Part shown: piece by piece, positions 35,185 to 45,800 of the stretch
Layout: each line of letters begins with the position of its first letter
How positions within the stretch are numbered: position 1 is the stretch's first letter
Assembly (NCBI RefSeq): GCF_001428565.1
Contig: NZ_LMIA01000007.1
Location: forward strand, 124,001-188,000
Direction of reading: 5' to 3'
DNA from: Nocardioides sp. Root190
Lineage (GTDB): Bacteria; Actinomycetota; Actinomycetes; Propionibacteriales; Nocardioidaceae
DNA length: 64,000 bases
The notes under the pieces: model-generated
Told to the model about the DNA's origin: nothing
The model's input: only the letters and a program-made list of their open reading frames with translations
Database searches by the model: none
Made by a program: the position numbers and the translations under genes

Positions 35185-36773
35185 CACCGAATCGCCTCTC
35201 CTGGGACAGCCAGGGGCGTCGGAGTGGAGCGGCCCCGCAACATCGTCTCACCGTGACGGACCCAGTGCTCGGCCTCGGGAGAAGCCGTCGCGCGCGCGGC
35301 CTCGACCGAGAGCCACGACGCCAGCACGCAGCCGGGGACGTCCTTGGCGAGGTCGGTGAGCCGGGAGGCGGAGTTCACGGCGTCGCCGATGACGGTGTAC
35401 TCGAAGCGCTGCTCGTGCCCGACGTTGCCGGCCACCACCTGCCCGGTCGCGATGCCGATGCCTGCGCCCACCTCCGGCACCTCGACCGCCAGTCGGTCCG
35501 CCATCGCCCGGGCCGCGGCGAGTGCGGCGGCGGCGTGGTCGGGGTGCTCGACGGGCGCACCGAAGATCGCCAGCACGGCGTCGCCCATGAACTTGTTGAC
35601 CAGTCCGCGGTGCCGGTCGACCTCGTCGACGACGACGCCGAAGAACCGGTTGAGCACCGCGACGACCTCGGTCGGCCCGTGCTCGGTGGCGTACGTCGTG
35701 GAGCCCACCAGGTCGACGAAGAGCACCGAGCACTCGCGGGCCTCCCCGCCGAGCTCGATCTCGCCCGCGCCGAGCGCGGCCGCCGCGGCGGCGACCTCCT
35801 GCCCGACGTGGCGGCCGAAGAGGTCGCGGATCAGCTCGCGTTCCTGCAACCCGGTGACCATGTCGTTGAAGCCGCTCTGGAGCTGGCCGAGCTCGGTGCC
35901 GTCGTACACGACGATGTCGGCCTCGAGGTGGCCGGACTCGACGGCGCGCATCGCGTCGCGCACCGACAGCAGGGGCGCGACGACGGAGCGGGCGTTGAGG
36001 TCGGTGAGCAGGAAGCCGAAGACCAGCACGATGCTGCAGACGATGATCGTGACGATCGCGAGGTCCTGCAGGGTGGCGTCGTCGCCGCTCGGGGTGAGCG
36101 CGAGGATCGCGGCGATCATGAGTCCGACGATCGGGGCGCCGGTCCCGAGGGTCCAGAAGATCGCCATCCGTGGGCCGACGCCGACCCCGCGCAACCGGCC
36201 CGTGACGCGGACGTCGGACAGGGCGCGGGCCGCGATGGGGCGCAGGGAGAACTCGGTGAGCAGGTAGGAGATGCCGGCCACCACGACGGCACCGATGCCG
36301 ACGGTCAGCCCGGTGCCGAGGGCCCGCGAGGGCTGGAGCAGGACGGTCAGCAGGGTGAACAGCACCGTCCCGACGACCCACAGCAGCAGTTGCATCGTGG
36401 TCAGGGCGAAGGGCACCCGCAGCGCCCGAGCGCGCTGGCTGCGGTCCGGGTCGATGTCGGGCTGGGTGGCCCAGCGCAGGGCGCGCAGCGAGGTGAAGGT
36501 GCCCCAGGTGGCACCGACCGCGGCGGCCGCGAGGACATAGGTGGGGATCCCGATGGCCAGCGCGATCACCATCGAGCGGTTCGGGGGCGGTGAGGGGATC
36601 GCCCAGGTGTTGACGACGAAGACGACGAAGGCGCCGATCAGGTTCGTCGACACGAGCAGCACGGTCAGCAGCACCTGGATCCGGATCCGCATCCGGCGGG
36701 GCGGCTGGTCTCGCGGCCCGAGCAGACGGGAGCCGAAGGGGCTGCGCCGCGAGGCGGCGGTCGGCTTCGGCAT
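35184..36773 (-). CDS. membrane class III adenylate/guanylate cyclase
   Basis: A 529-aa protein. Six predicted TM helices lie within residues 28-265. A HAMP linker follows at about 267-325 (RSVVAPLLSVRDAMRAVESG ... LGQLQSGFNDMVTGL), then a class III cyclase domain at about 350-525. Catalytic residues are visible: metal Asp in VLFVDLVGSTT and NKFMGDAVLAIFG, purine-selecting Lys in NKFMGD and Asp in YTVIGDAV, and the transition-state Asn/Arg in VNSASRL. The set looks active and ATP-type. It is probably leaderless (TACGCT 6 nt before the ATG). It is coupled to the secreted Ig-like protein downstream. Confidence 0.9.
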   Translation of the reverse strand: MPKPTAASRRSPFGSRLLGPRDQPPRRMRIRIQVLLTVLLVSTNLIGAFVVFVVNTWAIPSPPPNRSMVIALAIGIPTYVLAAAAVGATWGTFTSLRALRWATQPDIDPDRSQRARALRVPFALTTMQLLLWVVGTVLFTLLTVLLQPSRALGTGLTVGIGAVVVAGISYLLTEFSLRPIAARALSDVRVTGRLRGVGVGPRMAIFWTLGTGAPIVGLMIAAILALTPSGDDATLQDLAIVTIIVCSIVLVFGFLLTDLNARSVVAPLLSVRDAMRAVESGHLEADIVVYDGTELGQLQSGFNDMVTGLQERELIRDLFGRHVGQEVAAAAAALGAGEIELGGEARECSVLFVDLVGSTTYATEHGPTEVVAVLNRFFGVVVDEVDRHRGLVNKFMGDAVLAIFGAPVEHPDHAAAALAAARAMADRLAVEVPEVGAGIGIATGQVVAGNVGHEQRFEYTVIGDAVNSASRLTDLAKDVPGCVLASWLSVEAARATASPEAEHWVRHGETMLRGRSTPTPLAVPGEAIR

Positions 36774-36820
36774 GGGCGAAGCGTAGTGGTGGCTCCCACC
36801 ACCATGGTTGGATCGGCGGC

Positions 36821-37336
36821 ATGACCGGTTCCCCCACCGTCGCCTTCTCCGCTGCGGAGATCACCGACGCGTACTCCGCCTTCCACGAGAAGGTCGCGGT
36901 GTTCGCGGCGTCCGGCGAGTGGGAGGGGTACGCCGACCTGTTCACCCCCGACGCCGTCTACGTCGAGCACGCGATGGGCACGTTCACCGGTCGCGAGGAG
37001 ATCCGAGCCTGGTCGGTGCGCACGATGACGTCGTACCCCGGCCGCGTGATGACGGGCTTTCCCATCTCCTGGCAGGTGGTCGACGCGGAGCAGGCCCGAC
37101 TGGTGTGCGAGGTGCTCAACCCGATGCCGGACCCGGGCGACGGGACGATGCTCACGGAGCCGAACATCACGATCATGACGTACGCCGGCGACGGACTCTT
37201 CTCGCGCGAGGAGGACGTCTACAACCCGCTCCGGTTCCACGCCCTCGCGTTGAAGTGGGCGAAGATCGCGGCGGCCCACGGCAATGCCGACGAGGACGTC
37301 CTCGTGTGGCTCGACAAGTTCGGCGGCGGTCGATGA
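36821..37336 (+). CDS. SnoaL/NTF2-like protein
   Basis: A 171-aa nuclear-transport-factor-2-like fold: an N-terminal helix pair (EITDAYSAFHEKVAVFAASGEWEGYADLF), then TPDAVYVEHAMGTFTGREEI and a curved sheet (MTGFPISWQVVDAEQARLVCEVLN). Such proteins are small-molecule isomerases/hydrolases or ligand binders. It heads a run of seven overlapping or nearly abutting genes that ends in recD. Its 3' end overlaps the next gene by 4 nt. Confidence 0.85.
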   Translation: MTGSPTVAFSAAEITDAYSAFHEKVAVFAASGEWEGYADLFTPDAVYVEHAMGTFTGREEIRAWSVRTMTSYPGRVMTGFPISWQVVDAEQARLVCEVLNPMPDPGDGTMLTEPNITIMTYAGDGLFSREEDVYNPLRFHALALKWAKIAAAHGNADEDVLVWLDKFGGGR

Positions 37337-37869
37337 CCGGCGCTGCCAAGCGCCTCCTGCTGGAGGTCCTCGGCTGGCTGCTGCTGCTCGCGGGCATCGC
37401 CGCGATCGTGCTCCCCGGACCGGGTCTGCTGCTGATCGCGGCGGGCCTCGCGGTGCTCTCCCAGCAGTACACCTGGGCCGAGCGGCTCCTCGACCCCGTG
37501 CTGCTGCGGGCGCTGCGTGCTGCGGCGGAGGGCGTGGAGACGTGGCCGCGGATCATCGCCTCGACCATCGGTGGGCTCGCGCTGGGGGCGTTCGGCGCGC
37601 TGTGGATCGTCGGTCCTGATGCGCCGTCGTGGTGGCCCGTCGCCGACAAGTGGTGGCTCTTCGGTGGGCCCTGGACCGGCGTGACCCTGGTGATCTCGTG
37701 CCTGATCGCGCTCGGACTGCTCGTCTACTCCTACCGACGCTTCCACGGCAAGCCCGAGGCGCGTGCGGCGCTGGAGGGCCGGATCCACGAGGCCGACGAC
37801 GAGGCCGAGGAGCAGCGCGAGCGGATGCGCCACCGCACCGAGGAGCGGCGTCGCAAGGACGAGGAGTGA
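37333..37869 (+). CDS. TIGR02611-type membrane protein
   Basis: A 178-aa integral membrane protein. The N-terminal hairpin LLLEVLGWLLLLAGIAAIVLPGPGLLLIAAGLAVL carries the PGPG motif typical of the TIGR02611/PGPGW family. Two further TM helices lie near 75-95 and 115-135. The C-terminus is a charged helix (ADDEAEEQRERMRHRTEERRRK). Function unknown. ATGA and GTGA overlaps join it to both neighbours. Confidence 0.85.
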   Translation: MTGAAKRLLLEVLGWLLLLAGIAAIVLPGPGLLLIAAGLAVLSQQYTWAERLLDPVLLRALRAAAEGVETWPRIIASTIGGLALGAFGALWIVGPDAPSWWPVADKWWLFGGPWTGVTLVISCLIALGLLVYSYRRFHGKPEARAALEGRIHEADDEAEEQRERMRHRTEERRRKDEE

Positions 37870-38462
37870 CGGTGGAGTCAGTTGACCCGAGGGATCCCGA
37901 CGACGCGCGATCGATGCACCAGCGGATGCTCGACGGCGACTTCTACCTCGCCGACGACCCCGAGATCGTCGACGCCTACCACCGTGCCAGCGACCTGACC
38001 GCGGAGTTCAACTCCACGACGGCACGGGAGGAGGAGCGTCGCCGCTCCCTGCTCAGCGACCTGCTCGGCGCCTTCGGTGAGGACACGGTCATCCGTCCGC
38101 CGCTCCAGGTCGACTACGGCACCCAGATCGAGATCGGGGCGCGCACCTTCATCAACTTCGGTCTGATCGCGCTCGACGTCGTCGCGATCACCATCGGCGA
38201 CGACGTGCAGATCGGCCCCAACGTCCAGCTGCTGACGCCGATCCACCCGCTCGGGGCCGAGCTCCGCCGCGCCAAGTGGGAGTCGGCCAAGCCGATCACC
38301 ATCGGCGACAACGTCTGGCTCGGCGGCGGCGTGATCGTGTGTCCCGGCGTGACGATCGGCGCGAACACCGTCGTCGGAGCCGGCGCGGTCGTGACCAAGG
38401 ACCTGCCCGCCGGCGTCCTGGCCGTCGGGAACCCGGCGCGGGTCGTGCGCGACCTTGACTGA
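37866..38462 (+). CDS. maltose/galactoside O-acetyltransferase-like enzyme
   Basis: A 198-aa left-handed beta-helix acetyltransferase. An N-terminal Maa domain (MHQRMLDGDFYLADDPEIV) precedes hexapeptide repeats (IEIGARTFINFGLIALDVVAITIGDDVQIGPNVQLL ... NVWLGGGVIVCPGVTIGANTVVGAGAVVTKDLPAGVLAVGNPARVV). The catalytic His is in PIHPLGAELR. It transfers acetyl from acetyl-CoA to a sugar hydroxyl. Start: GTG 37866 overlaps the upstream stop; GTG 37872 has an equally good SD. Confidence 0.9.
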   Translation: MTVESVDPRDPDDARSMHQRMLDGDFYLADDPEIVDAYHRASDLTAEFNSTTAREEERRRSLLSDLLGAFGEDTVIRPPLQVDYGTQIEIGARTFINFGLIALDVVAITIGDDVQIGPNVQLLTPIHPLGAELRRAKWESAKPITIGDNVWLGGGVIVCPGVTIGANTVVGAGAVVTKDLPAGVLAVGNPARVVRDLD

Positions 38463-39405
38463 GCCCGGCGTCGGGCTCCTGCACGCCCTCCGGGAGCGGC
38501 AGCTCGCCGGGAGCCGTCCCGGCGAGCGCACCGACGGCCTCCGCATCGCGCTGGCGATCGAGGGCGGCGGAAACCGGGCGGCGTACTCCGCCGGCATGGC
38601 GCTCGCCCTCGACGAGGCGGGCCTCACCGACGCCTTCGACGACGTCTACGGCACTTCGGGCGGTGCGCTCAACGCCGCCTGGCTGCTGACCGGCGAGGCC
38701 CGGCGATGGATGCGCAGCTGGGCGTGGCCGGAGGTGGCTGCGGCGCGGATCACCGACCCGCGCCGGATGCTGCGGGGTGGACCGCTCATCGACCTGGGCC
38801 GCCTGGTGCACCACGTCTACGAGGCGATCACGCCGATGGACTTCGAGGCGATCCTCGCCAACCCGATCGGCTTCCACCCGATGGCGACCGACGCCCGCAC
38901 CGGCGGGGCGATGGACCTCGGGCCGCTCGTCGTCGACCGGAGCAGCCTGCAGACCGCGCTGCGCGCGAGCTCCTGCCTGCCGTTGCTCGCGGGACGACCG
39001 GTCCGTCTGGGCGGGCGCACGTACGTCGACGGTGGTCTCTCGGAGGGCGTGCCCTATCGCAGTGCCCTCGCGGACGGCGCGACCCACGTGCTGGTCCTGC
39101 GGACCCGACGCACGGACCAGCGCGCCGCGCCGCCGTCCCGGATCGAGCGGGCCCTGCTCGCGCCGTACTTCCTGCGCCACGGGCGGCGGGCCGGTCGCGC
39201 GCACCTCGGCCGCCACGCGACGTACGCCGCCGACGACCTCCACCTCGCGGAGGCGAGCGGCGCACCGGTCGCGACCCTCGTCGAGGTGCGCCCGCCGCTG
39301 GGCTCGCACGACGTGGGTCGGCTGAGCAGCGACCTCGAGTCCATCGCCGAGGCGATCGAGATCGGCCGGGCGACCGTGCAGGCATGGCTCGGACCCCACC
39401 ACTAA
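38455..39405 (+). CDS. patatin-like phospholipase
   Basis: A 316-aa Ser-Asp dyad lipid hydrolase. Oxyanion loop IEGGGNRAAYSAGMALALDEAG, nucleophile Ser in the GTSGG elbow (YGTSGGALNAAW) and catalytic Asp in YVDGGLSEG. No signal peptide, so cytoplasmic or membrane-peripheral. Start TTG 38455 overlaps the upstream gene by 8 nt and no better start exists before the conserved core. It precedes recC by 13 nt, so recBCD may be expressed from this operon. Confidence 0.88.
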   Translation: MTEPGVGLLHALRERQLAGSRPGERTDGLRIALAIEGGGNRAAYSAGMALALDEAGLTDAFDDVYGTSGGALNAAWLLTGEARRWMRSWAWPEVAAARITDPRRMLRGGPLIDLGRLVHHVYEAITPMDFEAILANPIGFHPMATDARTGGAMDLGPLVVDRSSLQTALRASSCLPLLAGRPVRLGGRTYVDGGLSEGVPYRSALADGATHVLVLRTRRTDQRAAPPSRIERALLAPYFLRHGRRAGRAHLGRHATYAADDLHLAEASGAPVATLVEVRPPLGSHDVGRLSSDLESIAEAIEIGRATVQAWLGPHH

Positions 39406-39418
39406 CCTCGGGTCCGAC

Positions 39419-42400
39419 ATGACCCTCCACCTCCACCGCGCTGCGCGCACCGACCTGCTCGCCGACGAGCTCGGTGCGCTGCTCGCCGTGCCGCCGGACG
39501 ACCCGTTCGCGACCGAGGTCGTGGTCGTCCCGGCGAGGGGCGTGGAGCGGTGGCTGACCCAGCGCCTTTCCCACCGCCTTGGCACGGGACCGGGCGGCGG
39601 TGACGGCGTGTGCGCCGGCGTCGACTTCCTGCAGCCGGCGTCGCTCGTCTCGATGCTGCTGGGGCGTGACGCCGACGACCCGTGGCATCCCGACCGGCTG
39701 GTGTGGCCGGTGCTCGCCACGATCGACGACAGCCTCGGGCAGCCGTGGTGCGCGACCCTGGCCACCCACCTCGGGCACGGCCTCGACGGCGAGGAGGGCG
39801 AGCTGCGGCGCAGTCGCCGGTGGTCGGTGGCGCGCCGGCTGGCGGAGCGGTTCGCGTCGTACGCCGTCCAGCGGCCGACGCTGGTGACCGACTGGCGCGA
39901 GGGCCGCGACACCGATGGTGCCGGTGGCGAGCTGCCGGCCGACCTGGCCTGGGAGGCCGAGCTGTGGCGGCAGCTGCTCGCCCGGATGGCGGCAGCCGGC
40001 CACACCGAGCCGCCCGACGTGCGCCACGAGCGCGTCTGCGCGGCGCTCCTCGCGGGTGAGGTGAGCGGACTCGACCTGCCCGACCGGCTGTCCCTGTTCG
40101 GGCACACCCGGCTGCCACAGACCGAGATCGACCTGCTCGCCGCCCTGGGCGTCCACCGCGACGTCCACCTGTGGCTGGCCCAGCCGTCGGCGGCCCTGTG
40201 GGACGCCGTCGCGGCAGCCGGCCCGTCGGTTCGGCCGCGAGCCGATGCGGCCGCCACCGACCTGGCCGCCCACCCGCTGCTGGCGTCGTTGGGACGGGAC
40301 GCGCGCGAGCTCGCGACCGTCCTGTCCGCCCGGCTGGCGAGCGGCGCGGCCGTCGATGCTGGTTCCGTCGAGGAGCCCCCGGCCCCCGACACCCTGCTCG
40401 GCTGGTTGCAGTCCGACCTGCGCGCCAACGCCGTCCCGGACCCCGCGACCCGGGAGGGCCGGGTGCTCGGGGCCGAGGACCGCAGCGTGCAGGTGCATGC
40501 CTGCCACGGGGCGGCCCGTCAGGTCGACGTCCTGCGCGAGGTGCTGGTCGGCCTGCTCGAGGACGACCCGACCCTGGAGCCGCGCGACATCGTCGTGATG
40601 TGCCCCGACATCGAGACCTACGCGCCGCTGATCTCCGCCGGCTTCGGACTGGGTGAGCTGATCGGGGAGACCGCGGTCGACGTCGACCTGCACCCGGCAC
40701 ACCGGCTCCGGGTCCGGCTCGCCGACCGGGCCGCGAGCAGCACGAACCCCCTGCTGGGCGTCGCGGTCGTGCTCATCGAGCTCGCGGGCGGACGGGCCAC
40801 GGCCTCGGAGGTGATCGACCTGCTGTCCCGCGCCGTGTGCCGCCGACGGTTTGGGTTCGGTGACGACGACCTCGCCCGGATCAGCCGCTGGGTCGCCGAA
40901 TCGGGCGTGCGGTGGGGGATCGACGGGACCCAACGGGCGTCCTACGCGATGGACTCGTTCGCCCACAACACCTGGCGGGCCGGCCTGGACCGCCTCCTCC
41001 TCGGCGTCGCGATGAGCGGCGACGAGCATCGCCACCTCGGCCGCGGACTTCCCGTCGACGACGTCGCGAGCGGCGAGATCGAGCTGGTCGGGCGGCTCGG
41101 CGAGGCCGTCGGACGACTCGGCGCCTGCCTCGAGTCGCTGTCACGCGCCCGGACGGCGCAGGACTGGTTCGGCACCCTCGCCGACGGTGTGCGCGACCTC
41201 TGCGAGGTCGAGACCGACGACGCCTGGCAGCTGCCCCAGTTCGAGCGCGAGCTGGCCCGGGTCCAGGCGAGTGCCGAGGCGACGGGCCCCGACGTACCCC
41301 TCCGCCTCGCCGACGTCCGGGCCCTCCTCCAGGCCCGCCTCGCCGGACGGCCGACGCGTGCCAACTTCCGCACCGGCACCCTCACCGTCTGCACGATGGT
41401 GCCGATGCGCTCGGTGCCGCACCGCGTGGTCTGCCTGGTCGGGCTCGACGACGGCGTCTTCCCCCGCTCCACCGGCGTCGACGGCGACGACGTCCTCGCC
41501 CGGGGGCCGCTCGTCGGCGAGCGCGACCTGCGCGGGGAGGACCGGCAGCTCCTGCTCGACGCCGTCCTGGCGGCGGGCGAGCGCCTCGTCATCACCTACA
41601 CCGGCGCCACCGAGCACACCGGTGCCGAGCGACCGCCGGCCGTGCCGCTCGGCGAGCTGGTCGATGCCCTCGACCGCACGGCCTCCGTGCCGGTGCGTGA
41701 GGCCGTCGTCGTACGCCACCCCCTGCAGGCCTACGACACCCGCAACCACGAGGCCGGCGCCCTCGCGGGTCCGACACCGTTCAGCTTCGACCGCGCGGCC
41801 CTCGCCGGGGCACGGGCATCGGTGCGCGAACGGCTCCCGGTCGCCCCCTTCCTCACGGCCGCGCTCCCGCCGGCGACACCCGGCGACATCACGCTCGCCG
41901 ACCTGCGCGACTTCCTGCACCGCCCCGCGCGGACGTTCCTGCGGGGACGCCTCGACGTGACCACCCCGTTCCAGCCCGACCAGGTGGCCGACGCGATCCC
42001 GGTGACCCTCGACGGACTCGAGAAGTGGCAGATCGGCGACCGCCTGCTGCGTGAGGTGCTGGCCTCCGACTCCCCGGCCGCGACCGGCGAGGCCGTGATG
42101 CTGGCGGAGCAGCTGCGCGGGACCCTTCCTCCGTTCGGCCTCGGGTTCTCCGTGCTCCAGGACGTCGTGACCACCTGCCAGGGGCTGCTGCAGCAGAGCG
42201 CGGCCCTGCGGACCGGACCGATCCGCACCATCGACGTGGACGTCGACCTCGGCGACGGTCGGCGGCTGACCGGCACCGTGCCGCGGGTCTACGGCAACCA
42301 GGTCGTCTCGGTGAGCTACTCCCGGCTCAAGCCCAAGCAGCGCCTGGCCTCGTGGCTCGACGTCCTCGCCCTCAGCGCGACCCACCCCGACGAGAACTGG

Positions 42401-42805
42401 ACCGGGCACGCCGTCGCCCGCAGCAAGGCCGGGCCCCAGCGCGCCCTGGTCGGTCCGGTCGACCACCGCTCCGGTGAGTGGCTCCGCTCGCTGGTCGACC
42501 TCCACGACCGTGGTCAGGTCGAGCCGTTGGCGATGCCGCTCGAGACCGCGGCGGCGTGGGCCGACGCGCGCGCCAAGGAGCTGCGCGGCATGGACATCGA
42601 CCCGGTCGAGGCCGCGCGCCGGGCGTGGGAGACCGACCCCTTCAACGACTGGGGCATCAAGGGCGAGGACGACGACCCCGTGCACCGCCGCATCCACGGA
42701 CCCAGCGCTCCGGTCGAGGTGCTGGTCGCGGCCGGCCTGCCCGAGCTCGCCTGGCAGCTGTGGGAGCCGCTGCTCGCCGGAGCCGAGAGGATCGCCCCCC
42801 TGTGA
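39419..42805 (+). CDS. recC: exodeoxyribonuclease V subunit gamma
   Basis: A 1128-aa RecC homolog, the inactive helicase/Chi-recognition scaffold of RecBCD. Visible family features: N-terminal LLAVPPDDPFATEVVVVPARGVERWLTQRL, then PDRLSLFGHTRLPQTEIDLLAALG and a degenerate nuclease C-terminal domain (LRDFLHRPARTFLRGRLDV; WLDVLALSATHPDENW). The length matches the family. It overlaps recB by 4 nt. Many actinobacteria rely on AdnAB or AddAB, so a full RecBCD set is notable but known in Nocardioidaceae. Confidence 0.95.
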   Translation: MTLHLHRAARTDLLADELGALLAVPPDDPFATEVVVVPARGVERWLTQRLSHRLGTGPGGGDGVCAGVDFLQPASLVSMLLGRDADDPWHPDRLVWPVLATIDDSLGQPWCATLATHLGHGLDGEEGELRRSRRWSVARRLAERFASYAVQRPTLVTDWREGRDTDGAGGELPADLAWEAELWRQLLARMAAAGHTEPPDVRHERVCAALLAGEVSGLDLPDRLSLFGHTRLPQTEIDLLAALGVHRDVHLWLAQPSAALWDAVAAAGPSVRPRADAAATDLAAHPLLASLGRDARELATVLSARLASGAAVDAGSVEEPPAPDTLLGWLQSDLRANAVPDPATREGRVLGAEDRSVQVHACHGAARQVDVLREVLVGLLEDDPTLEPRDIVVMCPDIETYAPLISAGFGLGELIGETAVDVDLHPAHRLRVRLADRAASSTNPLLGVAVVLIELAGGRATASEVIDLLSRAVCRRRFGFGDDDLARISRWVAESGVRWGIDGTQRASYAMDSFAHNTWRAGLDRLLLGVAMSGDEHRHLGRGLPVDDVASGEIELVGRLGEAVGRLGACLESLSRARTAQDWFGTLADGVRDLCEVETDDAWQLPQFERELARVQASAEATGPDVPLRLADVRALLQARLAGRPTRANFRTGTLTVCTMVPMRSVPHRVVCLVGLDDGVFPRSTGVDGDDVLARGPLVGERDLRGEDRQLLLDAVLAAGERLVITYTGATEHTGAERPPAVPLGELVDALDRTASVPVREAVVVRHPLQAYDTRNHEAGALAGPTPFSFDRAALAGARASVRERLPVAPFLTAALPPATPGDITLADLRDFLHRPARTFLRGRLDVTTPFQPDQVADAIPVTLDGLEKWQIGDRLLREVLASDSPAATGEAVMLAEQLRGTLPPFGLGFSVLQDVVTTCQGLLQQSAALRTGPIRTIDVDVDLGDGRRLTGTVPRVYGNQVVSVSYSRLKPKQRLASWLDVLALSATHPDENWTGHAVARSKAGPQRALVGPVDHRSGEWLRSLVDLHDRGQVEPLAMPLETAAAWADARAKELRGMDIDPVEAARRAWETDPFNDWGIKGEDDDPVHRRIHGPSAPVEVLVAAGLPELAWQLWEPLLAGAERIAPL

Positions 42806-45800
42806 CTCCCTTCGACATCCGCGCCGCGCTCCCCACCGGGACCACCCTCCTGGAGGCCTCCGCCGGCACCGGCAAGACCTGGACCATCGGCGCCCTGGTC
42901 ACCCGCTACGTCGCCGAGGAGGGGATCCCCCTCGAGCAGCTCCTCGTGGTGACCTTCGGTCGTGCGGCCAGTCAGGAGCTGCGGGAGCAGGTCCGTCGTC
43001 AGCTGGTGGAGGCGGAGCGGGCCCTGGCCGAGGGCGCGGACGTCGACCCCCTCGAGCGCACCGAGGTCATCGAGCAGGTCCTCGACTGCGATGCGACCGA
43101 GCGGGTCAAGCGGCACCGCCGGGTGGTCCAGGCTCTCGCCGACTTCGACGCTGCCACGATCGCGACCATCCACCAGTTCTGCTCGCTGGTGCTCGACTCG
43201 CTCGGCGTCGCCGGCGACACCGATGCCCGGGCCCGGCTGGTCGAGGACCTCGACGACCTGCTGGTCGAGGTCGTCGACGACCTCTACCTGCGTGCCTTCG
43301 CCTCGGGCGGGGACGGCATGGCGCCGACCTTCTCCTACGACGAGGCGCTCGCGATCGCGCGCACGGCCGTCGGTGACGCGCAGGCCCGGCTCGAGCCGAC
43401 CGGGTTGCCGCGCGAGCACGCAGCCGGTCGTCGGGTCGCCTTCGCGACCGCGGTCCGCGCCGAGCTCGACCGGCGCAAGCGCCGCCTCGGCGTCCTGTCG
43501 TACGACGACCTGCTGAGCCAGCTCGCCACGGCACTCGAGCCGGAGGACTCCCCAGCCCGGCTGCGGATGCGCTCGAGGTGGCGCATCGTGCTCGTCGACG
43601 AGTTCCAGGACACCGACCCGGTGCAGTGGCAGGTCTTCGACCGGGCATTCTCGGGCCACGCGACGATGGTGCTGATCGGGGACCCGAAGCAGGCGATCTA
43701 CGCCTTCCGCGGGGGCGACGTGACGACGTACCTCACCGCCGCGAGGACCGCCACCACCCAGCAGACGCTCGGGGTCAACCGGCGCAGTGACGCGGGTCTG
43801 CTCGCGGGGTTCCAGGCGCTCCTCGGTGGTGCCGAGCTGGGTGACCCGCGGATCGTGGTGCACGACGTCACCGCGCACCACCAGGAGTCGCGGCTGGTCG
43901 GGGCGCCGAAGCCCGCGCCGTTCCGGGTGCGGGTCGTGCGGCGGGAGTCCTTCGGCAAGCGGGGCTCGAGCGCGGTCCCGATCGGCAAGGTCCGCCCCCG
44001 GATCGCCGAGGACCTCGCCCACGACATCAGGGCGCTGATCGCGAGCGAGCCGACCTTCGAGGGACGTCGCCTCGAGCCCAGCGACGTCGCCGTCATCTGC
44101 CCGCGCCACAACGACCTCGCGATCGCACGGGCCGCGCTGGCCGAGGTGGGCGTGCCGGCCGTGATCGCCGGTGGCGGAAGTGTCTTCGCGACGCCCGCTG
44201 CCGTCGAATGGCTCTCCCTCCTGGAGGCGCTCGAACAGCCGCACCGCACCCAGCGGGTCCGCGCCGCGGCCCTGACCTGCTTCGTCGGCCACGACGCGGC
44301 CGCGCTCGACGCCGGCGGGGACGACCTCTCCGACGAGCTCGGCGACCGGCTGCGCTCCTGGTCCGAGGCGCTGGCGCGGCGCGGGGTCGCCGCGGTCGTG
44401 GAGGCTGCGGTCTCCGCCGGCATGCCCGCCCGGATGCTGGCCCGGGTCGGCGGCGAGCGCCTGCTGACCGACATCCGCCACATCGGCGAGGTGCTGCACG
44501 AGACGGCGCAGCGCGAGCAGATGGGAGCCGTCGCGCTCCTGGCCTGGCTGCGCCAGCAGGTCGTCGAGGCCCGCGACGGCCGTGGTGCCGAGCGCACCCG
44601 CCGGCTCGACTCCGACGCCGCGGCGGTGCAGCTCGTGACCATCCACGCGAGCAAGGGCCTGCAGTACCCCGTCGTCTACCTCCCCGCCCTCGCCGACCGG
44701 CACGTCGGCAAGCCGAAGCGTCCGCTGTTCCACGATGCTGACGGCGAGCGCTGTGTCGACGTCGGCGGTTCCGGTCCGGACTGGGCCGACCACTGCCGAC
44801 GCTGGGCCGACGAGGAGGCCGGCGAGTGGCTGCGGCTGCTCTACGTCGCCCTGACCCGGGCCCAGAGCCAGGTCGTCACGTGGTGGGCGCCGACCCGCAA
44901 TGCCGAGGCCTCGCCGCTTCACCGGCTGCTGCTGCGCGGCGCGACCCCGGACGGCTCCGGGCTGCGCCCGGAGGTGCCGCCGGCGCCGCCCCTTCCTGAC
45001 GAGGACGCCGTCACCGCGCTCTTCGCGACCTGGCGCGACCGCGGCGGTCCCGCCCCGGAGGTGGCCGTGCCCGCCGAGGCGTCGGAACCCTTGCCTCCCG
45101 CCGTCCCTGCCGTGCTGGGAGCCCGCAGCTTCACGCGCACGGTCGACACCGAGTGGCGGCGCACGTCGTACTCCGCCCTCAGCAAGGTCGACCTCGCGGC
45201 CGGGCAGCCCGGCGTGGTGAGCGAGCCCGAGGTGGAGGTCAAGGACGACGAGGTGATCGAGGCGGTCCTCGACGACCAGGCCGGGGGAGCGACCGGCACC
45301 CGGCCCGACTCGATGGCCTCGCCGATGGCGGACCTCCCGGTCGGCGCGACCTTCGGCTCGCTGGTCCACGCCGTGCTGGAGCACGCCGACCCGACGGTCG
45401 AGGACCTGCACGCCGAGCTCGCCGCGCACATCGACGAACAGCTGACCTGGTGGCCGGTCGAGCTCGACCGCGACCAGCTCGCCACGGCGCTCGTGGCCGT
45501 CCTCGACTCGCCGCTCGGTCCGCTGATGGACGATGCGACCCTGCGCCGGGTCGGCACCCGCGACCGGCTCTGCGAGCTCGACTTCGAGCTGCCGCTCGCC
45601 GGTGGGGACCGCGCCGGCGGCGCCGACGACACCGTCCTGCTCGGCGACATCTCCGCACTGCTGCGTCGCCACCTGCCCGACGGGGATCCGGTCCGGGCCT
45701 ACGCCGACGCACTCGACAACCCGCTGCTCGGCGGCCAGGTGCTGCGCGGCTACCTCACCGGATCGGTCGACGTGGTGCTGCGGGTCCGCGGCGCCGGCGA

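Noticed and set aside
36787..36801. TGGTGG-CTC-CCACCA dyad between the divergent cyclase and SnoaL genes
   Set aside because: Only 6-bp arms of simple GGT repeats; too weak to claim as an operator without comparison to relatives.
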